A DNA stretch of 64,000 bases from JAGWBJ01 sp964291465 (GTDB lineage: Bacteria; Chloroflexota; Dehalococcoidia; Lucifugimonadales; JAGWBF01). The position numbers were made by a program, and so were the translations under genes. The stretch spans positions 1 to 64,000 of the forward strand of contig OZ219928.1 of assembly GCA_964291465.2 (NCBI GenBank). The letters run 5' to 3'. Below the pieces are notes generated by a model, which saw only the letters and a program-made list of their open reading frames with translations, ran no database searches and was not told the DNA's origin. The first letter of the stretch is position 1, and the number at the start of each line of letters is the position of its first letter. Below, one piece after another: positions 17,394 to 25,211 of this stretch.

Positions 17394-18134
17394 CTACTCC
17401 ACGGAAGGAAGCTCTAGCGATTCGTTGAACTCAGAGAACTTGACACGATACCAGAATTCAAACGCCAAGAGCTCTCCCGCCGCCGGATAGGATCCACTGA
17501 CCTCATAGGCGTGTATCAAGCCATCCTCAACGCCTACCCACCCCACGAAGTCTTCTCTTCCGCCTGACATTTGCTGGCGGGGGTCTTGCGAGTCCTCCTG
17601 GACGTCGCCCCAGATGTCTTGGGCTCGTTGTTGCAAGTCGAACCTTCCCGTTATCTTCTTCACTTGGACACCATCCAGGGTTTCCTCCCCTACGACAGTT
17701 GAGTCGGTGAGGCCATTGACTATCTGGAGGTGTTTCGTTGAATCCAACATCACCATCCGGGAACTGTCGAAGTTGCTCCGATACTCCTCCCATGCGCCGT
17801 CAGGGACTTCACGCCTGTACTGGCGACCATGCAGAAGCAGAGATTCGCCATATGAGCCGTCATTCCCACGGATGATGACGTGCATGCCTTGGTTGAACAC
17901 CACGACAGCCTCGGTCGAAGTCTCAAATCTAGGCGGGTCTCCTTCGACCTGCGGACCCTGCCAGGAGTCCATGGCAAACTTATACGTGCGAACAGTACTG
18001 TTCGCTTCCTGGGCGTCTTCTATTATTTCCTGTGCTGATATTTCCTGTGCTGAGTCCTCCCCCGACAACATCGCGAATACCAGTGCTGCGGCGATTGCCA
18101 ATGCCGCATCAACCACTATGAGGCCCAGGATCAT
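17394..18134 (-). CDS. Membrane-anchored LppX/LprAFG-like protein
   Basis: A 246-residue protein with one N-terminal hydrophobic helix (LGLIVVDAALAIAAALVFAM) and an exported domain. The exported part resembles the LppX/LprG fold that binds lipids: TVRTYKFAMDS, TEAVVVFNQGMHVIIRG, VGEETLDGVQVKKITG and LIHAYEVSGSYP. It has no lipobox Cys, so it stays anchored by the helix. Its stop lies 10 bases from the end of the FtsX permease (convergent). Its base composition is lower in GC than its neighbours. No clear ribosome site precedes the ATG. Confidence 0.6.
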   Translation of the reverse strand: MILGLIVVDAALAIAAALVFAMLSGEDSAQEISAQEIIEDAQEANSTVRTYKFAMDSWQGPQVEGDPPRFETSTEAVVVFNQGMHVIIRGNDGSYGESLLLHGRQYRREVPDGAWEEYRSNFDSSRMVMLDSTKHLQIVNGLTDSTVVGEETLDGVQVKKITGRFDLQQRAQDIWGDVQEDSQDPRQQMSGGREDFVGWVGVEDGLIHAYEVSGSYPAAGELLAFEFWYRVKFSEFNESLELPSVE

Positions 18135-18453
18135 GAGTCTTGAAGTAGGGAAAATTCTACAAATCTCCTTCGTGAATGCCTACCGGGGGCCTGGACGAGA
18201 GACGAGAGAGACATCCAGCGGACGGGCGAGGGCAGGCGGACGAGGAGACCCAGCCCTCCGTTGCCTTTTACGTCCGGATGGACGACCTGCAGGCGTGCTT
18301 GAACGAACCCCCAGGGAACCGCATCAGGTCGGTCGGAGGATGGACGCAACCAACTGAGGCCCGGCCGGCTGGGCCAATGTCGTTGGAGCTGCGTGGGGGG
18401 GCGGGCTGGGCGCCCGCCCCGGGGTCTCTATGCTGCCGGGGAGGGTTGCGGCT
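18135..18453. other. Intergenic region without a believable gene
   Basis: 319 bases between two minus-strand genes. A 9-bp perfect stem (18398-18406 with 18412-18420) lies 34 bases after the downstream GlcG stop and may end that transcript. Short open frames here have no RBS and no recognisable protein. Confidence 0.5.
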
Positions 18454-18843
18454 CTAGAGGGCAGCCGCCCCGGCGGCGGCGCACTCCTCGTCCTGCTCTC
18501 CGGTGCCGCCGCCGACGCCGCAGGCGCCCTCCACCACTCCGTTGCGGACGATGGGCACCGCTCCCTGGGAGCCGATCATGTGGCCGCCCTCGTGCTCCCC
18601 GATCTTCTGGAAGATCACTCGGGAGGGGTCGATAACGCCGCTGGGCCGTCCCATGGCCGCCGAGGCCACCGCCTTGCCCTGGGAGCCGTAGACGGCCCCC
18701 CAGATGGCCCCGTCCATGCGGTTGAAGGCGAGAAGCCGCCCCCCGCCGTCGCAGACCGCGACGCACACCTTGATATTCAGATCCTGGGCCTTCTTGACGG
18801 CCCCCGCGATGACCGTGTTGGCCTCAGCCAGAGTGAGCGCCAT
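18454..18843 (-). CDS. GlcG/HbpS-family protein, copy 1
   Basis: A 129-residue GlcG/HbpS (DUF336) protein. The family fold is shown by MALTLAEANTVIAGAVKKA, VAVCDGGGRLLAFNRMDGA and GSQGKAVASAA, followed by IVRNGVVEGACGVGGGTGEQD. Members bind haem or cobalamin-type ligands or accompany glycolate/diol enzymes; the function here is unknown. A second copy lies 180 bases upstream on the same strand, separated by an intergenic repeat. Confidence 0.9.
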   Translation of the reverse strand: MALTLAEANTVIAGAVKKAQDLNIKVCVAVCDGGGRLLAFNRMDGAIWGAVYGSQGKAVASAAMGRPSGVIDPSRVIFQKIGEHEGGHMIGSQGAVPIVRNGVVEGACGVGGGTGEQDEECAAAGAAAL

Positions 18844-18907
18844 GCCGGCACCTCCCCGTTAGTGTGTTGGGTTAGTCTGTTGGGTCAGTCTTGGAACGGC
18901 CGCTAGC

Positions 18908-19014
18908 GGCCCCTCCCCGGGGTTATTGGCCCGCCCGCCCCGCGCTCCGCGCGGGCAAGGAGCCCCCACGCACCGGTGAACCGGCACCAGGCAGGAGACG
19001 GGCGAACCTGTGAG
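18908..19014. repeat. Intergenic repeat element, copy A
   Basis: About 105 bases beginning ggcccctccccgg and ending acctgtgagac, with a GC-rich imperfect palindrome in its first half. A second copy with the same two ends lies at 25,086-25,206. It sits between two GlcG genes. No protein is encoded. Confidence 0.65.
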
Positions 19015-19022
19015 ACGCCATG

Positions 19023-19412
19023 CTAGAGCAGCGCCACCCCCGCGGCGGCGCAGTCCTCGTCCTCCTGGCTGGTGCCGCCCCCCACGCCGCACGCTCCCTC
19101 AACCACGCCGTTGCGGACGATGGGCACCGCCCCCTGGGAGGGGATCATGTGGCCGCCCTCGTGGGCCATGATGCTCTGGACGATGGCCCGGCTGCCGTCG
19201 ATCTCGCCGCTGGGCCTTCCCATGGCAGCCGAGGCCACGGCCTTGCCCTGGGAGCCGTAGGCCCCGGCCCACATGGCCCCGTCCATCCGGTTGAAGGCCA
19301 TCAGGCGGCCTCCGGAGTCGCAGACGGCGACGTTGATCTTGATGTTCATCTCTTCGGCCTTGGCGATCGCCCCCTGGACGATCCTGTTGGCTTCCGCCAG
19401 AGTGAGTGCCAC
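19023..19412 (-). CDS. GlcG/HbpS-family protein, copy 2
   Basis: A 129-residue paralogue of the GlcG protein downstream, of identical length and similar throughout. The GTG at 19412 is preferred to one at 19421 because GGAGG lies 8 bases upstream and the product then begins VALTLAEAN, matching its sister. The conserved NRMDGAMWAGAYGSQGKAV and GACGVGGGTSQED are intact. It has its own promoter. Confidence 0.9.
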   Translation of the reverse strand: MALTLAEANRIVQGAIAKAEEMNIKINVAVCDSGGRLMAFNRMDGAMWAGAYGSQGKAVASAAMGRPSGEIDGSRAIVQSIMAHEGGHMIPSQGAVPIVRNGVVEGACGVGGGTSQEDEDCAAAGVALL

Positions 19413-19466
19413 GGGAACCACCTCCTTGCATCGCTTGTCCGGTCTTGCAGATTGCCTGGCACCCTG

Positions 19467-19495
19467 ATTCTACAGCAGCCAATGGGTCAAGGCAA
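19467..19495 (-). promoter_or_regulatory. Promoter of GlcG copy 2
   Basis: On the minus strand TTGCCT (19495-19490), 17 bases, TAGAAT (19472-19467), then about 55 bases to the start codon. Confidence 0.5.
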
Positions 19496-19522
19496 TTCGG
19501 GGGCCGGGGGAGGGCCGGCGGG

Positions 19523-19975
19523 TCAGCCGCCGGCCGCCTCCCTGGCGAGGTTCGCGGCGAACTCCTGGACCACCGAGTCGGCCTTCCTGCGGATGACGGT
19601 CTGGCCCAGCTCTCCCAGCTTGCCGACGAAGGTCACGTCGCTGGACACGGCGACCTCAGTCTCGTCGGCGGATATCTCGTCGAGGACCAGGTCCAGGGTG
19701 CCCCGGACGCCCCCGCCGACCCGGCGGTCGCCGCCCTCCAGGCGCAGCGAGGCACGCCAGTCCTCCCGGTCCCGGGCCAGTACCTCGATGGTGCCCGCGA
19801 TGCGAAGGCTGACGGGCCCGACCCGGACCCTCATGGCGCCCCGGTAGCTGTCGTCGTCCAGGGCCTCCAGGTCCTCCACCCCGGGGAACGCCCGCCCCAC
19901 CCGGGACAGGTCCATCAGCAGGTCCCATACCGCCGGCCTTCCTGCCGGCACGACGATGGTCCGCTCCATCTTCAT
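19523..19975 (-). CDS. CoxG-like SRPBCC protein
   Basis: A 150-residue START/SRPBCC-fold protein of the CoxG (CO dehydrogenase subunit G) family. The N-terminus RTIVVPAGRPAVWDLLMDLSRVGRAFPGV and the end TVIRRKADSVVQEFAANL are typical. CoxG helps assemble or recruit molybdenum hydroxylases at the membrane. It lies on the same strand as the medium and small hydroxylase subunits but is separated from them by 349 bases of intergenic repeats, so it may be transcribed separately. Confidence 0.88.
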   Translation of the reverse strand: MKMERTIVVPAGRPAVWDLLMDLSRVGRAFPGVEDLEALDDDSYRGAMRVRVGPVSLRIAGTIEVLARDREDWRASLRLEGGDRRVGGGVRGTLDLVLDEISADETEVAVSSDVTFVGKLGELGQTVIRRKADSVVQEFAANLAREAAGG

Positions 19976-20324
19976 GTCGTCGTCTCCTTCAAGGCGATGA
20001 CGTTGGTCTCGCCGTCATTCCAGCCCCCGAGCCGGAATCCAGTGGTTGGGAGGCCTCGTTCCTTGCCCGCTGGAAGTCACGACTTGTGCCGCCCCCTCTC
20101 CACCTCTGGGTCCCGGCCTTCGCCGGGACGACGGGACGGGTGGTTCCACCCCATGCCGACCTGTGGGGACGCCTCTTGTGGGCGCCCACGAGGGCCGCCC
20201 CTACCACAGGACCGGGGCAGAGGGCTGTTTTCATGGTAATGACAGGGTTGGCATCGGAAGCCAGGTTGGCGCCGGAACCCGTGTCCGCACTGGACCCCGT
20301 TTCCAGGCGGGAACGGTGCAGCGC
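19976..20324. repeat. Cluster of palindromic intergenic repeats
   Basis: No gene is seen in these 349 bases. They hold several adjacent inverted-repeat units: one around gtcattccagcccccgagcc near 20,010, one around tcccggccttcgccgggacg near 20,110, one around ttgtgggcgcccacgagggc near 20,175, and short ggttggc/ggaa repeats near 20,245-20,290. Such units are typical of REP-like elements scattered between genes. Confidence 0.55.
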
Positions 20325-21200
20325 CTAACCCGCGCCGCGGGCGCCGGCCAGGGCCCGCTCCAGGACACGGCGGGTGAACACCACCGCCATTCTGGTCTTG
20401 TAGCCCGCCGACCCCCGGAAGTCGTCCATGGGCTCTATCTGCGCCTCCACGGCCTCGGCGGCCCGCCGTATCAGTTCGGGGGAGGGCTCCCGGTCCCGCA
20501 GGACCTCCTCGGCCCTCGTGGCGCGGAGGGGTGTGACGCCCACGGACCCCAGGCCTATGCGTACCTCCCGGCACACCGTCCCGTCCTCGCTTAGGGTCAT
20601 GGTCGCCGAGGCGAGGACGGTGGCGTAGTCGTCGGCCGTCCTGGGCAGGAACTTGATGAAGGCCCCGCCGGTGTTGGGTCCGGGCCGGGGCACGTCCACC
20701 CGGGTCACGACCTCTCCCGGCATGAGGGACGTCTCGTAGTAGTCGACGAACAGGTCCTCCACCGGGACGGTCCGCTCCCCGGAGGAGGATGCCAGGGTGA
20801 CCCGGGCGCCCAGGGCGATGAGCCCCGGGGGCGGGTCCAGGTTGGGGTCAGCGTGGACGAGGCCGCCGCCCACGGTGGCCACGTTGCGTATCCGGGCGGT
20901 GGCGACGTGCCCGTAGGTCTCCGCCAGCAGGGGGACGGTGCTGGCGACCACGGGGGAGGTCTCCACGGCCCGGTGGGTAGCCATGGCCCCCAGGCGGAGG
21001 CCCCCGTTGGACGGGGAGATGCCACCCAGCTCCGGCACCCGCTGCAGGCTCACCAGGTGCTCCGGCTGCACCAGGCGCTGCTTCATGAACAGGACCAGGG
21101 CGGTGCCCCCGGCGATGAGGGTCGCGTCCTCCCCGTGGCGGTCCAGGAGGGACAGCGCCTCGCCCAGGGTCCCGGGGGCGTGGTACTGGAAGGCGTTCAC
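20325..21200 (-). CDS. Molybdenum hydroxylase FAD-binding (medium) subunit
   Basis: A 291-residue FAD-binding subunit of the CoxM/CutM type. It passes electrons from the 2Fe-2S subunit to the final acceptor. FAD contacts are seen in ATLIAGGTALVLFMKQ and TARIRNVATVGGGLVHADP. The GTG start at 21200 overlaps the TGA of the small subunit (GTGA), showing translational coupling. The order S-M on this strand, with the large subunit divergent, is unusual because most systems have all three in one operon. Confidence 0.94.
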   Translation of the reverse strand: MNAFQYHAPGTLGEALSLLDRHGEDATLIAGGTALVLFMKQRLVQPEHLVSLQRVPELGGISPSNGGLRLGAMATHRAVETSPVVASTVPLLAETYGHVATARIRNVATVGGGLVHADPNLDPPPGLIALGARVTLASSSGERTVPVEDLFVDYYETSLMPGEVVTRVDVPRPGPNTGGAFIKFLPRTADDYATVLASATMTLSEDGTVCREVRIGLGSVGVTPLRATRAEEVLRDREPSPELIRRAAEAVEAQIEPMDDFRGSAGYKTRMAVVFTRRVLERALAGARGAG

Positions 21201-21679
21201 CCTCCCGACTCCTTTGCCGCTTCCACGGCCTTGACGATGGACTCCAGTATCTTGTAGTAGCCTGTGCAGCGGCACAGGTTGCCCATCATCCACTCCTTGA
21301 TCTCGTCCTGCGAGGGGTCAGGCACCTCGTCCAGAAGGGCCTTGGCCGCCATTATTTGGCCCGGGGTGCAGATGCCGCACTGGAAGCCGCCGTGGTCGAT
21401 GAAGCTCTGCTGCAGGGGATGGAGGCCGCCGTCAGGGGAGAGGCCCTCGATGGTGGTTATCTCGCAGCCGTCGGCCGCCACCGCCAGCATGATACAGGAG
21501 GCCACCATCCGGCCGTCGACCAGCACGGTGCAGGCCCCGCAGACGCCCACACTGCAGCCCTCCTTGGTGCCCGTCAGCCCCAGGTCGTAGCGCAGGCAGT
21601 CCACCAGGAGCCGCTGGGGCTGGACCTGCACGTCGTAGTCCCGTCCGTTGACCTTCAGGTGGATGGTAGTCGTGCTCAC
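21197..21679 (-). CDS. Molybdenum hydroxylase 2Fe-2S (small) subunit
   Basis: A 160-residue iron-sulfur subunit of the CoxS type. The plant-type cluster is bound by C42, C47, C50 and C62 (EGCSVGVCGACTVLVDG). The second cluster, next to the molybdopterin, is bound by C101, C104, C136 and C138 (CGICTPG and CRCTGYYK). The start is GTG at 21679. It is divergent from the large-subunit gene across a 96-base shared control region. Confidence 0.96.
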   Translation of the reverse strand: MSTTTIHLKVNGRDYDVQVQPQRLLVDCLRYDLGLTGTKEGCSVGVCGACTVLVDGRMVASCIMLAVAADGCEITTIEGLSPDGGLHPLQQSFIDHGGFQCGICTPGQIMAAKALLDEVPDPSQDEIKEWMMGNLCRCTGYYKILESIVKAVEAAKESGG

Positions 21680-21775
21680 GGGGGCGCCTCGACCGTTGCT
21701 GACTTGGGTCAACCCCGATGTTATACTGGCCCAAGCCCGTTGGCAAGAGGCCCGTTGCCAAGAGGAAGGTGCGAC
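21680..21775. promoter_or_regulatory. Divergent control region of the molybdenum hydroxylase genes
   Basis: The 96 bases between the divergent small and large subunit genes. A TATACT box lies at 21722-21727 on the plus strand with a weak TTGCTG 20 bases upstream. Two tandem 15-base copies of cccgttgSCaagagg occupy 21736-21765 and also contain a ggcaa/ttgcc inverted repeat, so they could be a regulator site for both transcripts. Confidence 0.4.
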
Positions 21776-24025
21776 GTGACCGCATACTCGGTGATAGGCA
21801 CGAGGGTGGCCAGCGAAGGCGGCCATGACAAGGTGTCCGGACAGACCCTTTATCCAGCGGACATAGCGCTTCCGGGCATGACCTGGGGCAAGGTGCTCAG
21901 AAGCCCGCTGCCCCACGCCAGGATAGTGAACATCGACACCTCCCGGGCGGAGAGGGTCCCCGGCGTGCGGGCGGTTATCACCGGGGCGGACACGGCCGGG
22001 ATGCGGGTGGGCCGTCTCATCTACGACGTGCCGCTGCTGGCCGACGGCAAGGTGCGGTTCGTGGGGGAGCGGGTGGCCGCCGTGGCGGCGGACGACCCCG
22101 AGGCGGCGGAGGAGGGCCTGGCCCAAATCGACGTGGAGTACGAGGAGCTGCCCGCCGTGTTCGGGGCCCTGGAGGCCTTGGAGGCGGGTGCTCCCCTGGT
22201 CCACGAGGAGGGCTCCTCCTACCGCAGCAGCTCGGGGCCCATCGCGCCCCAGGGCAACGTCGGCTACCAGGAGGGCTGGTCCGGAGGCGACCTGGAGCGG
22301 GGGTTCCAGGAGTCGGACCTGGTGCTGGAGCACACCTTCACCACGCCCTGGGTCCACCAGGGCTACATCGAGCCCTTCACCTGCGTCGTGGACATAGACG
22401 AGCAGGGGCGCATCCAGGTCTGGGCCAACAACAAGCAGCCCTTCGGACTGCGGCGCCAGCTATCCGAGTCCATGGGCATCCCCGCCGAGCGCATACGGGT
22501 GAACCCGTGCGGCATCGGGGGCGACTTCGGGGGCAAGGCGGGAGCCATGGACGCGCCGCTGGCCTACCTGCTGTCCCAGCGGTCCGGGCGTCCCGTGAAG
22601 ATGGTCATGAGCTACATAGAGGAGCTGATGGCCGGCAACCCCAGGCACCCGTCGGTGATAACCATCCGCACGGGCGTGAAGCGGGACGGCACCCTGTGGG
22701 CCCGGAGCACCAACGTGGTGTTCAACGCCGGGGCCTACGCGGGCTTCCGCGGCTCCCCCGGCCTCCGGGGGGGCAGGCAGGCGGGGGGAGGCCCCTACGT
22801 GACCCCCAACTTCAAGATCGACCTGTACATGGTGTACACAAACAACGTCCCCTGCGGCTCCTACCGGGCCCCGGGGGAGCCCCAGGCCGTGTTCGCCGTG
22901 GAGTCGCACACCGACATGATCGCCCACGAGCTGGGGATGGACCCCTACGAGCTCCGGCTCCGCAACCTGGTCCACGAGGGAGACGTGTCGGGTACGGGGC
23001 AGACCTTCAAGCACGTGCGGGCCGAGGAGACCCTGCGGAGGGCCGCAGAGGTGTCGGGCTGGGGCTCGGAGAAGAGTGGACGGCGCTTCGGCCGGGGAAT
23101 CGCCCTGGGACAGCGGCCCGCCGCCGGGGCGACCTCGGTGGCACGGGTGACGGTGGACGCGGACGCCCGGGTGACGCTGCACACGGCCGTGCCGGATACC
23201 GGCGTGGGGGCCCACACCGTGGGCCGCCAGGTCGTGGCCGAGGACCTGGGCGTGCCCCTGGAGCGGGTCTCCCTCCACCGCTGGGACACGGACGCCGTGC
23301 CCTTCGACACGGGCGCGGGGGCCGCCACGACGCGCATCGCGGGCAACGCCGCCTACGGGGCCTCCCGGGAGGCCAGGAAGGAGCTGACCCGCCTGGCCGC
23401 CGAGTTCTACGGGTGGCCCGAGGAGCGGATCGTGTTCAGGGGCTCCCGCGTGTTCGTCGAGGGCGACCCGGAGGAAGGCGTGGGCATCGAGGAGCTGGCT
23501 GCCCGGGCGGTATCGGCCATGGGGGCCCCCATCTCCGGCGACAGCACCTACTCGGCGGACCAGCCGGCGGAGGTCACCTCCTACTGCGCCCAGGTGGCCG
23601 ACGTGGAGGTGGACCCGGAGACGGGGCAGGTGACGGTCCACCGGATAGTCACGGCCCACGACGTTGGCACCATACTGAACCCCCTGGGCCACCAGGGACA
23701 GATCGACGGCGCGGTGGTCCAGGGCCTGGGCTACGCCCTGATGGAGGAGCTCCAGGCCGAGGAGGGCCGCATCTCGACCCTGAGCCTGGGAGAGGCCAAG
23801 ATGCCCACGTCCATGGACATTCCCGAGCTGGTCACCGAGCTGGTGCAGGACGAGGTGGAGTCCCCCGCCGAGCTGGGGCCCTACCGGGGGAAGGGCATCG
23901 GGGAGAACCCCATCTCCCCCGTGGCCCCGGCCATCGCCAACGCCGTCTATGACGCCGTGGGAGTCAGGATCACCGACCTGCCCGTGACCGCGGAGAAGGT
24001 GCTGAGGGGCCTCGAAGAGTTCTGA
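21776..24025 (+). CDS. Xanthine dehydrogenase-family molybdopterin-binding (large) subunit
   Basis: A 749-residue molybdopterin subunit. The start is GTG at 21776 after agaggaagg. Cofactor contacts are visible: GGDFGGKAG at about 246-254, the active-site loop PCGSYRAPGEPQ at about 358-370, and GKGIGENPISP near 707-717 with the catalytic Glu. The loop is not the AYXCSFR of true CO dehydrogenase, so despite the CoxG/CoxM/CoxS-like partners this is more likely a hydroxylase of an aromatic, heterocyclic or aldehyde substrate. MoaA and MoaC for its cofactor are encoded at 58-60 kb. Confidence 0.94.
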   Translation: MTAYSVIGTRVASEGGHDKVSGQTLYPADIALPGMTWGKVLRSPLPHARIVNIDTSRAERVPGVRAVITGADTAGMRVGRLIYDVPLLADGKVRFVGERVAAVAADDPEAAEEGLAQIDVEYEELPAVFGALEALEAGAPLVHEEGSSYRSSSGPIAPQGNVGYQEGWSGGDLERGFQESDLVLEHTFTTPWVHQGYIEPFTCVVDIDEQGRIQVWANNKQPFGLRRQLSESMGIPAERIRVNPCGIGGDFGGKAGAMDAPLAYLLSQRSGRPVKMVMSYIEELMAGNPRHPSVITIRTGVKRDGTLWARSTNVVFNAGAYAGFRGSPGLRGGRQAGGGPYVTPNFKIDLYMVYTNNVPCGSYRAPGEPQAVFAVESHTDMIAHELGMDPYELRLRNLVHEGDVSGTGQTFKHVRAEETLRRAAEVSGWGSEKSGRRFGRGIALGQRPAAGATSVARVTVDADARVTLHTAVPDTGVGAHTVGRQVVAEDLGVPLERVSLHRWDTDAVPFDTGAGAATTRIAGNAAYGASREARKELTRLAAEFYGWPEERIVFRGSRVFVEGDPEEGVGIEELAARAVSAMGAPISGDSTYSADQPAEVTSYCAQVADVEVDPETGQVTVHRIVTAHDVGTILNPLGHQGQIDGAVVQGLGYALMEELQAEEGRISTLSLGEAKMPTSMDIPELVTELVQDEVESPAELGPYRGKGIGENPISPVAPAIANAVYDAVGVRITDLPVTAEKVLRGLEEF

Positions 24026-24046
24026 CGGGGCGGCGGCCGCCTGTGA

Positions 24047-25078
24047 CTAGGCGTCGCTCCGCCGGTAGACCTGGACCCGGTGCCGGCATGTCTCGGTGAC
24101 GTAGACCCGGCCCTGGGGGTCCACCCTGGCTGAGGCGGGGCCCCAGAAGTATTTCTCCACGGCGGCGGACTGGTTTCGCGCCAGGTCGTCGTCGTCGGGG
24201 AAGTCCAGTTGGGGCGCCATGTCCGCCTTCTGCCGCTCTTCCAGTTCGGTCTGATTGCTTACGAAGTAGTCCTGGGCCCACTTGGACAGGCCCGACTCAC
24301 CCCGGAACTTGGCAAGGAACTCCCCGTCGGGGCCCAGGACCTGCACCCTCTCGTTGCCCCAGTCGGCGACGTAGATGTTGCCCTCCCGGTCGACGTCCAC
24401 CGAGGAGGGGCGCGTGAACTGGCCGTCGCCGTGCCCCGAAGACCCGAAGGTGGCCAAGTGCCCTCCTCCGGCATCGAACTTCTGGATGCGGTCGTTGCCC
24501 CAGTCGGCGACGTAGACGGTCCCGTCCCCGTCCACGGCCACTCCCCAGGGCATGTTCAGCCGTCCGTCCCCGGTCCCGGGCCCGCTCCATCCCGCCAGGT
24601 ATCTTCCGTCCCTGGTGTAGCGCTGGAGGCGGCCGTTGAAGGCGTCGGCCACCACCAGGTTGCCCTCGGGGTCGAAGGCTATGCCAGAGGGCCGGTCGAA
24701 CTGTCCCTCGCCGCTTCCCTTCCGTCCCCAGGCCCCCAGGAAGGCCCCGTCGACGCTGAAGATGTGGACGCTGTGCTGGGCCTCGTCGGAGATGTACAGG
24801 TTACCGTCGGGCCCCACCACCAGCGCCGCGGGCCACAACATCGCACCGTCCACGACGCCGCCGATGACGAAGGTGCCCCGGTGCTCTTCGTCCACGGTGA
24901 GCTTGCTGACGCGCTTGTAGTTGCACCGCACGGGGGTATCGGAGCCGCCGCGGTCGAGGACGTAGACGGTGCCCCCGTCGTCGATGGTGAGGTCGATGGG
25001 GTGGTTGAAGCCGCGTCCGGGGAATATGGAATATATGCCCAGGCTGTGGCTGTAGGAGAAGGCGAGCTTGGTTTTCAT
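24047..25078 (-). CDS. NHL-repeat beta-propeller protein
   Basis: A 343-residue protein made mainly of NHL repeats, about six blades of the form PxGIAFDPEGNLVVADAFNGRLQRY or PSSVDVDREGNIYVADWGNERVQVL. No signal peptide is evident. An insertion of about 60 residues near 245-305 (SKWAQDYFVSNQTELEERQ onward) breaks the last blades. Such propellers bind proteins or ligands, or hydrolyse peptidyl-hydroxyglycine or similar; the role is unknown. Confidence 0.9.
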   Translation of the reverse strand: MKTKLAFSYSHSLGIYSIFPGRGFNHPIDLTIDDGGTVYVLDRGGSDTPVRCNYKRVSKLTVDEEHRGTFVIGGVVDGAMLWPAALVVGPDGNLYISDEAQHSVHIFSVDGAFLGAWGRKGSGEGQFDRPSGIAFDPEGNLVVADAFNGRLQRYTRDGRYLAGWSGPGTGDGRLNMPWGVAVDGDGTVYVADWGNDRIQKFDAGGGHLATFGSSGHGDGQFTRPSSVDVDREGNIYVADWGNERVQVLGPDGEFLAKFRGESGLSKWAQDYFVSNQTELEERQKADMAPQLDFPDDDDLARNQSAAVEKYFWGPASARVDPQGRVYVTETCRHRVQVYRRSDA

Positions 25079-25085
25079 GCTCTCA

Positions 25086-25206
25086 GGCCCCTCCCCGGGT
25101 TATTGGGCCCTCCCTCCCCGCGCGGGGCGCGGGGAGGGAGGGCCCACCCACCGGTGGACCGGTACTTGGCAGGAGACGACGGACTCATTCGACGACCTGT
25201 GAGACG
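25086..25206. repeat. Intergenic repeat element, copy B, with 18-bp perfect hairpin
   Basis: About 120 bases starting ggcccctccccggg and ending acctgtgagac, as in copy A at 18.9 kb. Its core is a perfect 18-bp stem (25105-25122 with 25128-25145) and a 5-base loop. It lies between the DUF1800 stop and the NHL start, both on the minus strand, and may end the DUF1800 transcript. Confidence 0.7.
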
Positions 25207-25211
25207 GTACA

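Noticed and set aside
18176..18457. A 93-codon plus-strand frame between the LppX-like and GlcG genes
   Set aside because: No ribosome site, Arg/Gly-rich translation typical of noncoding GC-rich DNA, and it overlaps a hairpin.
20325..24025. Naming the molybdenum hydroxylase a CO dehydrogenase
   Set aside because: The large subunit lacks the AYXCSFR loop that marks true CO dehydrogenase.
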